Origin: Thiohalophilus sp. | GTDB lineage: Bacteria; Pseudomonadota; Gammaproteobacteria; UBA6429; Thiohalophilaceae | Reading direction: 5' to 3' | Assembly: GCF_034522235.1 (NCBI RefSeq) | Contig: NZ_JAXHLN010000003.1 | Coordinates: 930,001-994,000, forward strand | DNA length: 64,000 nucleotides | Shown: positions 1 to 12,300 of the stretch, in pieces | Layout of the letters: each line of letters opens with the position of its first letter | Numbering within the stretch: the first letter of the stretch is position 1 | Position numbers and translations under genes: made by a program | The notes under the pieces: model-generated | Told to the model about the DNA's origin: nothing | The model's input: the letters and a program-made list of their open reading frames with translations, nothing else | The model's database searches: none

Positions 1-2457
<2,457 letters not shown>

Positions 2458-3018
2458 ATGCCTACGCTACCGAGCGGATCCCGTTACGCGCTGCTGGCGC
2501 TGCTGATGCTGAGCCTCGCCTTGCCGGCCTGCGGGTTTCGCCTGCGCGGCGCGGTCGATCTGCCGCCCGCGATGGAGCACGTTGTGGCTGAGGGCGTGGG
2601 GCAGTATTCGCCGTTGGGCGGGGCACTGGTCCGCTCCTGGCAACAGTCCGGGGGCCGGCTCGATTTTGATGCCGATGCCGGGCCGCCCCGTACCCGGCTG
2701 GTGATCACGCGCGACGACATATCGCGCCGCACGCTGTCGGTGGACAGCGCCGGACGACCGAATGAATATCAGCTGACTTACAACGTGGATTTCAAGCTGA
2801 TCGATGCCAGCGGCGAACCGTTACTGGAGAGCCAGTCGGTCAGTGTGAATCGGGCCTATCAGTTTAATGCCGATAATAGTCTGGCCATGGCGGACGAGGA
2901 GGCGCGGCTCAAGCGGATCCTGGCCGAGGAGGCGGCCGTGCAGATGCTGCGCCGGATCACCTTCCAGTTGCGCCATCCCCCGGAGACCACATTGCCGACG
3001 ACCCTCGATGCCAGATAG
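2458..3018 (+). CDS. lptE: LPS-assembly lipoprotein LptE
   Basis: Outer-membrane lipoprotein that plugs the LptD barrel and assists lipopolysaccharide delivery to the cell surface. 186 residues with a hydrophobic signal segment and a lipobox LPAC ending at Cys25, followed by the typical CGFRLRG start of the mature protein. It begins directly after the leuS stop with no gap and is probably co-transcribed with leuS and holA. Identity rests on the lipobox, length and the conserved leuS-lptE-holA neighbourhood. Confidence 0.92.
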   Translation: MPTLPSGSRYALLALLMLSLALPACGFRLRGAVDLPPAMEHVVAEGVGQYSPLGGALVRSWQQSGGRLDFDADAGPPRTRLVITRDDISRRTLSVDSAGRPNEYQLTYNVDFKLIDASGEPLLESQSVSVNRAYQFNADNSLAMADEEARLKRILAEEAAVQMLRRITFQLRHPPETTLPTTLDAR

Positions 3019-3029
3019 CCTGGCCGAAT

Positions 3030-4073
3030 GTGACGATGAAACTGCGCGCTGAACAGATCCCCGCCCACCTGCAAAAGGGCCTGGCCCCGGTCTATCTGAT
3101 CAGCGGCGATGAGCCGTTTCAGCTGGATCAGGCCGTGGGTGCCATTCGCCGGCAGGCCCAGCAGCAGGGGCATACCGATCGCCAGGTATTGCACGCGGAC
3201 GCCCGCTTTGACTGGCACAGCCTGGGGGCCTCGGCCGCCAATCTGTCGCTGTTCGCCGAAAAACAGTTGATCGAACTGCGCCTGCCCACCGGCAAACCGG
3301 GGGCCGAGGGCAGCAAGGCCCTGCTGGCCTATCTGGACAACCCGCCGGCGGATACCGTGTTGCTGATCATCAGTGCCAAGCTGGATAAACAGCAACAGAA
3401 CAGCAAGTGGTACAGGGCCATCGATCGGGCCGGCGTGACGGTGGCGATCTGGCCCATCGAGGCGGCGCGGCTGCCCGCCTGGCTGAAGCAGCGCATGGCC
3501 CTGCGCGAAATGCAGCCCAGCGAAGCGGCGTTGCAACTGCTGGTGGATCGGGTCGAGGGCAATCTGCTGGCCGCCGATCAGGAACTGGAAAAACTGCGCC
3601 TGCTCACTGGCGGCGGGGCCATCGATGCCGAGCAGGTGGCGTCGGCGGTGGCCGACAGTGCCCGCTATGATCTCTTCTCGCTGGTGGATGTGACCCTGAG
3701 CGGGGATCTCGGCCGGGCCCAGCGCATGTTATCCGGCCTGCGCGCCGAAGGGGTCGAGGCGATTCTGGTGCTCTGGGCCCTGAGTCGCGAGATCCGCGCC
3801 CTGGCGGCGATGGCGGCGGAGCTGGAGACAGGCCGGCCGATTGCCGCGGTGATGCAACAACACCGGGTCTGGGACAAACGCAAGGCCCCGGTGGGGGCCG
3901 CCCTGCGGCGCTATCCCCGCGCCGCCGACTGGCAGGCGCTGCTGCGTCATTGCCGGCATATCGATTTTTGCATCAAGGGCCAGGCGGCAGGCGCCGAGTG
4001 GGCGGAGTTGTTACAATTAACCGCAGCGCTGGCTGGTACCCCGCTGTTCGAGTCGGGGCGGGCCACCGGCTGA
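3030..4073 (+). CDS. holA: DNA polymerase III subunit delta
   Basis: Clamp-loader delta subunit, which opens the beta sliding clamp at primed DNA. 347 residues, the usual length. The N-terminus contains the family-typical VYLISGDEPF stretch (HolA N-terminal AAA-like domain), and LFSLVDVTLSGD with the following helical C-terminal domain is also characteristic. Two ATGs are possible, 3030 and 3036; the second gives the more usual MKLRAEQ start. It follows lptE by 11 bases. Confidence 0.95.
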   Translation: MTMKLRAEQIPAHLQKGLAPVYLISGDEPFQLDQAVGAIRRQAQQQGHTDRQVLHADARFDWHSLGASAANLSLFAEKQLIELRLPTGKPGAEGSKALLAYLDNPPADTVLLIISAKLDKQQQNSKWYRAIDRAGVTVAIWPIEAARLPAWLKQRMALREMQPSEAALQLLVDRVEGNLLAADQELEKLRLLTGGGAIDAEQVASAVADSARYDLFSLVDVTLSGDLGRAQRMLSGLRAEGVEAILVLWALSREIRALAAMAAELETGRPIAAVMQQHRVWDKRKAPVGAALRRYPRAADWQALLRHCRHIDFCIKGQAAGAEWAELLQLTAALAGTPLFESGRATG

Positions 4074-4103
4074 TCACTCACCGACAGGCAAAACTAAAAA
4101 ACG

Positions 4104-5372
4104 ATGGACGCGAAAGTCGATATCAAGCAGTACATGACCCGGTTGGGCCGCCAGGCCCGCCAGGCCTCGCGGGCGATGGCGCGCGCCGGCACCAACCAGA
4201 AAAACGCCGCCCTGCAGGCGATGGCCGAGGCGCTGGAGGCCGGGCGCGAGGCCCTGCTGGCCGCCAACCGGGAGGATCTGCAGGCCGGACGCGACAAGGG
4301 GCTGGACGCGGCCCTGCTGGATCGCCTGGAACTCAATGACGAGCGCATCGCCGCCATGGCCGAGGGCCTGCGCCAGATCGCCGCGCTGCCCGATCCGGTG
4401 GGTGAGATCAGCGACATGGCCTATCGGCCTTCGGGGATCCAGGTGGGCAAGATGCGGGTGCCGCTGGGCGTCATCGGCATTATTTACGAGTCGCGCCCCA
4501 ACGTCACCGCCGACGCCGCCGCCCTGTGTCTCAAATCGGGCAATGCCGCGATTCTGCGCGGCGGCTCCGAGGCCGAACATTCCAACCAGGCGATTGCCGC
4601 CTGTATTCATCAGGGTTTGCAGCAGGCCGGCCTGCCGGACGAGGCGGTGCAGGTGATCGAGACCACCGATCGCGCCGCGGTCGGTGAACTGATCACCATG
4701 CCCGAATATGTAGATGTGATCGTGCCGCGCGGCGGCAAGGGACTGATCGAGCGCATCACCGCCGATGCCCGGGTGCCGGTGATCAAGCATCTGCACGGCG
4801 TCTGCCATGTCTATATCGACGACAAGGCCGATGTGGACAAGGCGGTGCAGGTCACTTTCAATGCCAAGACCCAGCGTTACGGCACCTGCAACACCCTGGA
4901 AACCCTGCTGGTGCAACGCGACATCGCGGCTACCGTCCTGCCGCCGTTGGGTCGGCTCTATCAGGAGCAAGGGGTGGAGCTGCGCGGCTGCGAGGCGACC
5001 CGGGCGATCCTCGAGCAGGCCATAGCCGCCAGCGAGGAAGACTGGGATACCGAGTATCTGGCGCCCATCCTCTCGATCCGGGTGGTGGACGATCTGGATG
5101 CCGCCATCGAGCACATTCACGCCCACGGCTCCGGGCATACCGAGGCGATCCTGACCGAGGATATCGGCCGCGCGCGGCGTTTTCTTGCCGAAGTGGATGC
5201 CAGTTCGGTGATGGTTAACGCCTCGACCCGCTTCGCCGACGGTTTCGAATACGGCCTGGGCGCCGAGATTGGCATCAGTACCGACAAAATCCACGTCCGC
5301 GGCCCGGTCGGCCTGGAGGGGCTCACCTCGCAGAAATACATCGTGATCGGTGATGGTCATATCCGCAAGTGA
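4104..5372 (+). CDS. proA: gamma-glutamyl phosphate reductase
   Basis: NADPH-dependent reductase of proline biosynthesis that converts gamma-glutamyl phosphate to glutamate semialdehyde. 422 residues, full family length. The aldehyde-dehydrogenase-type fold shows [14 protein letters not shown] near the N-terminus and the catalytic cysteine in RYGTCNTLE around 4877-4900. The C-terminal [13 protein letters not shown] is characteristic of ProA. It lies between holA and nadD, an order I know from Pseudomonas. The 3' spacer carries a dispersed repeat. Confidence 0.97.
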   Translation: MDAKVDIKQYMTRLGRQARQASRAMARAGTNQKNAALQAMAEALEAGREALLAANREDLQAGRDKGLDAALLDRLELNDERIAAMAEGLRQIAALPDPVGEISDMAYRPSGIQVGKMRVPLGVIGIIYESRPNVTADAAALCLKSGNAAILRGGSEAEHSNQAIAACIHQGLQQAGLPDEAVQVIETTDRAAVGELITMPEYVDVIVPRGGKGLIERITADARVPVIKHLHGVCHVYIDDKADVDKAVQVTFNAKTQRYGTCNTLETLLVQRDIAATVLPPLGRLYQEQGVELRGCEATRAILEQAIAASEEDWDTEYLAPILSIRVVDDLDAAIEHIHAHGSGHTEAILTEDIGRARRFLAEVDASSVMVNASTRFADGFEYGLGAEIGISTDKIHVRGPVGLEGLTSQKYIVIGDGHIRK

Positions 5373-5466
5373 CGAGGGACGAGTTACGAGGGACGAGGAA
5401 ACCAGCGTGCATTTAGAGGTCATGATACCAATCCACTCGGCCCTCGTCCCTCGGCCCTCGGCCCTG
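5371..5466. repeat. GACGAGG-family inverted/dispersed repeat
   Basis: The proA-nadD spacer starts with gacgagggacgagttacgag and ends with a mirrored block rich in cctcgtccctcgg (about 5438-5463), so the two ends can pair as a long imperfect hairpin. The same left-hand core occurs twice more after mlaB (33263-33292 and 33387-33416). It does not look coding. It may act as a stem-loop at the proA 3' end. Confidence 0.75.
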
Positions 5467-5471
5467 TACTT

Positions 5472-6107
5472 ATGATTGGGATTCTTGGCGGGACGTTTGA
5501 TCCCATCCATTTCGGCCATCTGCGACCGGCGCTGGAGATCTATCAGGCCCTGGGACTGCGGGAGCTGCGCTTTATTCCCAGTGGTGAGCCGCCGCACCGG
5601 GACAAGCCCCAGGCGTCGGCCCTGCAACGCTTGATGATGGTGCGTGCGGCGATTGCCGGGCAGCCCGGTTTTGTGATCGACGATCGGGAACTGCGCCGCA
5701 GCGGCCCCTCTTACATGGTCGATACCCTGCACAGCCTGCGCGAAGAGCTGGGTACCTCAACTCCGTTGTGCCTGGTTCTGGGTCTGGATGCCTTTCTGGG
5801 GCTGGAAGGCTGGCACCGTTGGCAGGATCTGTTCGATTACACCCATCTGGTGATCACCCACCGGCCCGGCTGGTCGCTGCGCGACATGCGTACGGACTCG
5901 ATTCTGGCCAGGGAGATCCAGACGCGCTACAGCGAACCGGAACAACTGGCCCGCCAGCCGGCCGGCAAGCTCGCTTTCCAGTCGGTGACCCAACTGGATA
6001 TTTCCGCCAGTGGCATTCGCGAGGAGTTGGCAAGAGGACGGGATATTCGCTATTTACTGCCGGATACCGTCCACGAATTTATCAAAACGCAACACATCTA
6101 CGGGTAA
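5472..6107 (+). CDS. nadD: nicotinate-nucleotide adenylyltransferase
   Basis: Transfers AMP from ATP to nicotinate mononucleotide in NAD biosynthesis. 211 residues. The N-terminal GGTFDPIHFGHL carries the nucleotidyltransferase HxGH-type motif, and the C-terminal ISASGIREEL is the family ISxxxxR motif. It lies directly upstream of rsfS (9-base gap), a very widespread pairing. Confidence 0.96.
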   Translation: MIGILGGTFDPIHFGHLRPALEIYQALGLRELRFIPSGEPPHRDKPQASALQRLMMVRAAIAGQPGFVIDDRELRRSGPSYMVDTLHSLREELGTSTPLCLVLGLDAFLGLEGWHRWQDLFDYTHLVITHRPGWSLRDMRTDSILAREIQTRYSEPEQLARQPAGKLAFQSVTQLDISASGIREELARGRDIRYLLPDTVHEFIKTQHIYG

Positions 6108-6116
6108 ACAGGCACG

Positions 6117-6464
6117 ATGATGAACGAGGAACAACTGACACAACTGGTGGTGGACGCGATCGAGGACGTCAAAGGTGCCGACATCAAGGTGCTCGATGTC
6201 AGCGGTAAATCCAGCGTGACCGATATCATGGTCATAGCCACCGGCAATACTGCACGACAGGCCAAGGCCATTGCCGACAGTATTGTTGTCAAGGCCAAGG
6301 CGGCCGGCGTCAAACCCCTGGGCATGGAAGGTGAACAGTATGCCGAATGGATTCTGGTCGATCTCGGTGATGTGGTGGCGCATATCATGCAACCGCCGAT
6401 TCGTGACTTTTACAACCTGGAAAAGCTCTGGGGCGAGGACAGTCCCTCGGCAGCTGAAAAATAA
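6117..6464 (+). CDS. rsfS: ribosomal silencing factor RsfS
   Basis: Binds L14 of the large ribosomal subunit and blocks subunit joining when nutrients are scarce. 115 residues, typical length. Family features visible are the KGADIKVLDVSGKSSVTDIMVIATG stretch near residues 19-43 and the MQPPIRDFYNLEKLW C-terminus. The start is one of two adjacent ATGs at 6117 and 6120. The nadD-rsfS-rlmH context supports the call. Confidence 0.95.
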   Translation: MMNEEQLTQLVVDAIEDVKGADIKVLDVSGKSSVTDIMVIATGNTARQAKAIADSIVVKAKAAGVKPLGMEGEQYAEWILVDLGDVVAHIMQPPIRDFYNLEKLWGEDSPSAAEK

Positions 6465-6531
6465 CCCGGGTGATCGGAATGCAACGGTGCGAGAGGCCTG
6501 GGCAAGTGCAGGATAACCACTGACGACAGCG

Positions 6532-6620
6532 AATGCACCGAACACACCGAAGCTAAAAAGTGGTTTGTCAGTGTCTTCAGTGCATTCGGTGCATTCGGTG
6601 CATTCGGTGTTTTCGGTGGT
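6532..6620. repeat. 9-bp tandem repeat with inverted partner
   Basis: The rsfS-rlmH spacer holds three perfect copies of tgcattcgg at 6580-6606 followed by a related ttttcgg unit. An inverted counterpart (gaatgcaccgaacacaccgaa) sits at 6532-6552, so the stretch can fold into a hairpin. Read backwards it gives a low-complexity Glu-Cys-Thr open frame, which I regard as spurious. Confidence 0.75.
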
Positions 6621-6692
6621 CATTCACCTCTGCTGATCGAATCCGGACAAATCTGAATACACGGATCCTTTTACGATAACCCGCAGGCAGGC

Positions 6693-7160
6693 ATGCAGAT
6701 TCATCTTTTGGCGGTAGGCAGCAAGATGCCCGGCTGGGTTCAGGACGGTTATGCCGAATACGCCCGGCGCATGCCGCCCGAGTGTCGGCTGAATCTGGTC
6801 GAGGTTCCACTGGCCAAACGCGGCAAAACCAGTGCCGTCGAACAACTCAAACAGCAGGAAGGCGAAAAGTTGCTGGCGGCGGTGCCGAAAAGTGCCGCTG
6901 TTTGGGCCCTGGATAGCCAGGGCCAGAGCTGGTCCACCGAACAACTGGCCGGGCAACTGAGCGACTGGCTGCAGGGCGGGCAGGATGTTGCCCTGCTGAT
7001 CGGCGGACCGGACGGATTGTCCCGTGATTGCCTGCAACAGGTCAGCGGCCACTGGTCCCTCTCCCCCCTGACCTTGCCTCATCCGCTGGTGCGCATTATT
7101 GTGGCAGAACAGCTGTACCGGGCGATGAGCATACTCAAGCACCATCCATACCATAAATAA
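6693..7160 (+). CDS. rlmH: 23S rRNA (pseudouridine-1915 N3)-methyltransferase
   Basis: SPOUT-class methyltransferase that modifies pseudouridine 1915 in helix 69 of 23S rRNA. 155 residues, exactly the usual length. It shows the SAM-binding LLIGGPDGL knot motif and the invariant C-terminal YRAMSILKHHPYHK. It stands 228 bases downstream of rsfS, separated by the tandem repeat. In Pseudomonas and E. coli rlmH is followed by mrdA, but here maf follows. Confidence 0.96.
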   Translation: MQIHLLAVGSKMPGWVQDGYAEYARRMPPECRLNLVEVPLAKRGKTSAVEQLKQQEGEKLLAAVPKSAAVWALDSQGQSWSTEQLAGQLSDWLQGGQDVALLIGGPDGLSRDCLQQVSGHWSLSPLTLPHPLVRIIVAEQLYRAMSILKHHPYHK

Positions 7161-7235
7161 CCTGACAACCGGTCCCCCCTGAATGACCGTGGGGGACACT
7201 GAAACCCGGGGCCGGAACAGGGTACACTCACAGGT

Positions 7236-7829
7236 ATGGAACCTTTTGATATCTATCTGGCATCGGCCTCGCCGCGGCGTCGCGAATTGCTGAGGCAGAT
7301 CGGCGTCCGTTACCGGTTGCTGGATGTCGCAATCAGCGAGACCCGGCTGGATAACGAAGCGCCCGAGGCGTATGTCCGCCGGGTGGCGCGGGACAAGGCA
7401 CGCGCCGGCCTGGCGCTGATCGATGAAAAACCGCCGCGAGCGGTACTCGGCGCCGATACGGTCATCGTCATTGACGACGAGGTACTGGGCAAACCGCAGG
7501 ATCGGGCCGAAGCGATCGCCATGCTGCAGCGGCTATCGGGACGGACCCATCAGGTACTCAGCGGCGTGGCGCTGATCGATCGCGAAGAATACGAGGCACT
7601 CAATGTCAGCCAGGTGACATTTCGGGGATTGAACCGGGCGGAGTGTGAACGCTATTGGCAAACCGGCGAAAGCCAGGGCAAGGCAGGCGCCTATGCCATA
7701 CAGGGTTATGCCGCCGCGTTTGTTCGCGAGTTGTGCGGCAGTTACTCGGGGGTGATGGGATTACCGTTGTATGAAACAGCACAATTACTGCAACAGGTCG
7801 GGATAGATCTGTTTTCCGATCGGGACTGA
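7236..7829 (+). CDS. Maf family nucleoside triphosphate pyrophosphatase
   Basis: Maf/YhdE-type house-cleaning enzyme, expected to hydrolyse dTTP, UTP or modified nucleotides to monophosphates. 197 residues. It has the N-terminal ASASPRRRELL signature, GADTVIVIDDEVLGKP in the middle, and the GAYAIQGYAAAFV segment close to the C-terminus. The exact substrate subgroup (YhdE or YceF) cannot be fixed from the sequence, although its position next to rng matches E. coli yhdE. The stop is 11 bases before rng. Confidence 0.94.
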   Translation: MEPFDIYLASASPRRRELLRQIGVRYRLLDVAISETRLDNEAPEAYVRRVARDKARAGLALIDEKPPRAVLGADTVIVIDDEVLGKPQDRAEAIAMLQRLSGRTHQVLSGVALIDREEYEALNVSQVTFRGLNRAECERYWQTGESQGKAGAYAIQGYAAAFVRELCGSYSGVMGLPLYETAQLLQQVGIDLFSDRD

Positions 7830-7840
7830 GTGGAGCCAGG

Positions 7841-9307
7841 ATGAGTGAAGAACTGTTAATCAATGTCACGCCGCAAGAGACTCGCGTCGCCTATGTGGAA
7901 AACGGAATGTTACAGGAAGTGCATATCGAACGGGCACGTAAACGGGGTCTGGTCGGCAATATTTATCGCGGCAAGGTCAGTCGGGTTCTTCCCGGGATGC
8001 AGGCGGCATTCATCGATATGGGACTGGATCGCACCGCCTTTTTACATGTTTCCGATATCGCGGTACATGGGGACGGTAACGATGAAAAAAACTCGCAGAC
8101 CATTATGGAACTGTTGCGTGAAGGCCAGGAAGTTATTGCTCAGGTGATCAAGGATCCGATGGGTTCCAAAGGCGCGCGCCTGACCACCCAGTTATCAATT
8201 CCTTCGCGTTATCTGGTTTACATGCCGGGCGCCGAGCATGTCGGTGTATCGCAAAAAATCGATGAGGAAGCCGAACGTCAGCGCCTGAAGGAGATCGTTG
8301 CTCGCCGTGTGTCGGAGTTTGAACCTGGCGGTTATATTGTGCGTACCGTGGCGGAGGGGGTCTCCGAGGAGGCTATACTCAATGATATGCGCTTTTTGCA
8401 AAAATTGTGGACGGCCATTCAGGAGCGCAGTCAGATAAGTAATGGTGAAGACGATAATCTTCTCTACGAAGATCTGCCGCTGGTGATGCGCACCATGCGC
8501 GATCTGAGTGGTAGCGATATCGAAAAAGTCCGCATCGACTCCAATGAAACCTATGAGCGTGTCAAAAAATTTGCTTCCCGGTTTATTCCCAATCTGGTCA
8601 ATCAGATTGAATACTATCCGGGCGAACGACCGATTTTCGATCTTTATGGTGTCGAGGATGAAATCCGCCGGGCACTGGAACGCAAGGTGCAACTCAAGTC
8701 AGGAGGGTATCTGATCATCGATCAGACCGAGGCGATGACTACCATTGATGTCAATACCGGCGCTTTTGTCGGACATCGCAATCTCGAGGAAACGATTTTC
8801 AAGACCAATCTTGAAGCCACCCAGACGATCGTGCGCCAGTTGCGACTGCGCAATCTGGGTGGAATTATTATCATCGATTTTATCGATATGGTGGATATCG
8901 AGCATCGACGGCAGGTGCTGCGGGCGCTGGAGAAAAACCTCGAGCGGGATCACGCCAAAAACCATATCAGCGAAGTCTCGAGCCTGGGATTGGTTGAGAT
9001 GACCCGCAAACGAACCCGGGAAAGTCTGGAACATATTCTCTGCGAACCCTGTTCTACCTGTAACGGGCGCGGCACACTGCTGACAGCGGAAACAGTTTGT
9101 TTCGAGATTTTTCGTGAGATACTGCGCGAGGCGCGTCAGTTCGATGCACAGCAGTTTCTGGTCCTGGCGGGACAGCCGGTGGTGGATATGCTGCTGGACG
9201 AGGAGTCCACCAGTGTGGCCGAACTGGAGGAGTTTATCGGCAAACCAATCAAGTTCCAGGTTGAGTCCGAGTATACCCAGGAACAGTTCGATGTAGTGCT
9301 CATGTAA
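7841..9307 (+). CDS. rng: ribonuclease G
   Basis: Single-strand endoribonuclease for 16S rRNA 5' maturation and mRNA decay. 488 residues, matching RNase G rather than the much longer RNase E. An S1-like RNA-binding segment is near residues 38-95. The catalytic core includes AMTTIDVNTGAFVG and GGIIIIDFIDM, which hold the metal-binding aspartates, and the CEPCSTCNGRG zinc-link motif follows. It starts 11 bases after maf behind a GGAGCC ribosome site, and the maf-rng-yhdP order matches E. coli yhdE-rng-yhdP. Confidence 0.97.
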   Translation: MSEELLINVTPQETRVAYVENGMLQEVHIERARKRGLVGNIYRGKVSRVLPGMQAAFIDMGLDRTAFLHVSDIAVHGDGNDEKNSQTIMELLREGQEVIAQVIKDPMGSKGARLTTQLSIPSRYLVYMPGAEHVGVSQKIDEEAERQRLKEIVARRVSEFEPGGYIVRTVAEGVSEEAILNDMRFLQKLWTAIQERSQISNGEDDNLLYEDLPLVMRTMRDLSGSDIEKVRIDSNETYERVKKFASRFIPNLVNQIEYYPGERPIFDLYGVEDEIRRALERKVQLKSGGYLIIDQTEAMTTIDVNTGAFVGHRNLEETIFKTNLEATQTIVRQLRLRNLGGIIIIDFIDMVDIEHRRQVLRALEKNLERDHAKNHISEVSSLGLVEMTRKRTRESLEHILCEPCSTCNGRGTLLTAETVCFEIFREILREARQFDAQQFLVLAGQPVVDMLLDEESTSVAELEEFIGKPIKFQVESEYTQEQFDVVLM

Positions 9308-9347
9308 CGAATGTCTGCCTCAAACTGACAGAGTGATGATAGTTTAG

Positions 9348-12300
9348 GTGTCTACTGTAAAAAAATACCTGCGTATTGCACGGCGTACCCTCTGGTACAG
9401 CCTGGCGGCTTTGCTGGTTACCCTGGCCGTGCTGGTTTCCCTGTTTCGAATATTTCTGCCCGATCTGACCGCTTACCGTGCCGATCTGGAACAGTTTGCC
9501 AGTGCGTTTCTGGATCATACCGTCAGAATCGAATCCATGGACGCGCGCCTGGTCGGTTTTACACCGATGTTGATCTTCGATGACGTCTACATGCTGGATA
9601 AAACCGGCGAGCGAGAGCTGGTACGTTTTGAACAGGCCCGGCTCGGTGTAGCCTTGTTCGATTCGATTCGCCAACGCCAGGTGGTACCCCGAAACTTTAC
9701 CATCGACGGAATCCAGCTGGCGATTACCCGGCAGGAAGACGGGCGTTTTCTGCTACAGGGTGTGGATGTCCAGGACCTCGAAAAAACCTTCCAGCCCGAT
9801 CGAGCACGTGGTTCTGCTGAGCTGGCAGACTGGTTGTTCAAACGCAGCAGCCTGGCATTGCGTAACAGCACGATTTTGTGGAAAGACCTTAAGCAGGATG
9901 GTGAAACACTGCGCTTCGATGACGTGAATCTGATACTTCGAAACGATAACCAGCGGCATCAGCTCAATGTCCAGGTCAATCTGCCGCAGCGGATGGGTGA
10001 GCGTTTTGATGTTGCCATGGATGTGCGAGGCAATATTCTTAATCCGCGTGAGATGAAAGGCAAAATCTATATGCGCGGTGATGCCGTGCAGCTCGATAAA
10101 TGGGGCGTCAAACCCGCGTATATGGGCGTCAGCTTGCACTCCGGTATGGCGGATTTTCAGATTTGGGGAGATTGGGAGAATAATGCGATTCAGAAGATCA
10201 GCGGTGATTTGACTGCCTATGATCTCAAACTGTCTCTGCCGGTAATGGATAAACCCTACGATATTCAACTCATGGGCGGGTTGTTCGATGTCGATAACCG
10301 GGGTAACGGTTGGCGGCTCAATGTCGATCGTTTTCAGTATATGAGCGGCGGTGATGTCTGGCCTCAGACGCGCTTCCGTATCAGTCATCAGAACAGTGAA
10401 GAAGGCGTATCAGATTGGCGTGTGGATACCGACTATTTTCGCCTTGAGGATGTCGCAAACCTGTTGTTGCAGACCAATTTGCTGGATGAACAACAGTCCG
10501 GGTTTCTGAAAACGGCAAAACCGGCCGGTGATATGCGGAGTCTACATTTTTATCACAGGAAGGATGCACAGGAGCGGGCGGCTTATCAGCTTCAGGCCGA
10601 GTTTGATCAGCTTTCTACCCGTCCGTGGCGTAACTTGCCGGGTGTTGACGGCCTGGAAGGGCGGATTATTGCAGATGAACGGCAGGGCCGCCTGCAACTG
10701 ACATCCGCTTCCGGGGCACTGGATTTACCGCGGCTGTTCCGTGAGCCGTTGGAGGTGAGCCGTTTAGAGGGCGATGTGCAATGGCACGATGAAGGCGATA
10801 GCTGGCGCATACACAGTAACGAGCTGCAGGTCGACACAGATGATATCGAAGTGGCTGGTGATCTGCTGCTGAGTTTTCCCAAGGAATCATCGATCTCGCC
10901 TTATCTCGATTTGCAAGTCAGCTTTGAAAACGGCAAGGCGGCATCTGCCGAGCGTTATTATCCGACCGGTATCATGAAAAGCGAGCTGGTCAACTGGCTG
11001 GATCGCGGTATTGTCGACGGTCATGTCAGCCAGGGTGGCATGGTATTTAACGGTCGCTTGAAGGATTTTCCGTTTCGTGACCATCAGGGACAGTTCAAGG
11101 TCGAGTTTGATGTCCGGGATGCGACGCTGGACTATCGGGAACAATGGCCCGAGCTCAGCGGAGTTGACCTGTCAGCTGTTTTGACCGGGCGGGGGGTGGA
11201 ATTGCTGGTCCAGCGCGGCAAACTGTTTGATATGCGGCTTTCCCCGTCCCGGGTACGTATCGCAGATTTTAGATCACCGAAATTGCAGTTGCAGGTAGAT
11301 GCCAACGGTAAGTTGGTTGATGTCGCACGGATTTTAACGGCGAGCCCGTTGGCGCCGGGGGGACGCGCCTTTGTGCAGCGTTCGGGGATCGAAGGCAGGG
11401 CGCATACCCGGTTTGAGGCGATGATTCCTTTGAACTCGCGTGTCAAGGCACAGTCACCCCTTCGCTATCAGGGCGAGTTAAACCTGGCCAACGGTCAGTT
11501 GCATCTGTTGGACGGTCAGCTGGAACTTGTTGAGATCAACGGTCAAGTTACCTTTGATCAGGACGGTTTATCGTCCAATGGTCTGCATTCTCAACTGCTT
11601 GGGGAGACGATCGAGCTGGCGCTCGATAGCCGGCAACTGGAACAGGGCAACCGGCAAATCAGCCTCTTAGCCGATGGTCAGCTGGATGCCGGTCGACTGG
11701 CGGAACGTTTTGCCTTGCCGTGGTCCGCTGTGGTGGAGGGCAAAAGTTCATGGCATGGTGCGGTGATCGTGGAAAGTGGCACGGAGCTGGGCCAGCCGCC
11801 ACTTGTCCGGATCGGGTCCGATCTGGAGGGGGTCCGCTCGGAGCTGCCGTCACCATTGAATAAAGGGGCGGGGGAACGCGCCCGGCTGAGCACTGAAATA
11901 CGATTTCATGATAATGGACAGAGCCGCATTTCGGTCAACCTGGGAAACAAGCTGGATGCCCGGCTGGAACTGGAGCAGACCGAACGCCACACAGGATTGA
12001 CTCGCGGTGTGCTGCACGTTGGTTCGGCATCGGCACAACTGCCACCGGATCGTGTCCTGCTGATCGACGGTGCACTGGATGGTTTCGATCCTTCCGCCTG
12101 GGAGGCATTAATAAAGGACTTACAACAAGCGGATATCCTGGATGGAGGCTTGAATCTGCCGATCCGGCTTGATATGGAACGGTTGGTCGTGGTTAAGGCA
12201 GCAAAGCAGTCGGATGAAGAGTCTGCCGGGTCATCGGCCGGTTACTCGCCGCCGCCGGACAAGTTTCCGGAGATCAGCGGCCGTATTGATCAGTTGCAAT

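Noticed and set aside
4074-5732. 552-codon open frame on the minus strand opposite proA and nadD
   Set aside because: Proline/His/Gly/Gln-rich shadow of two well-supported genes on +; no domain features.
6054-6623. 189-codon minus-strand frame with a Glu-Cys-Thr repeat N-terminus
   Set aside because: The repeat is just the tandem tgcattcgg DNA read backwards and the rest is antisense to rsfS.
7172-7198. gtccccc...gggggac hairpin after rlmH as an intrinsic terminator
   Set aside because: Seven-base stem but no T-run follows, and maf starts 38 bases later; too weak to call.
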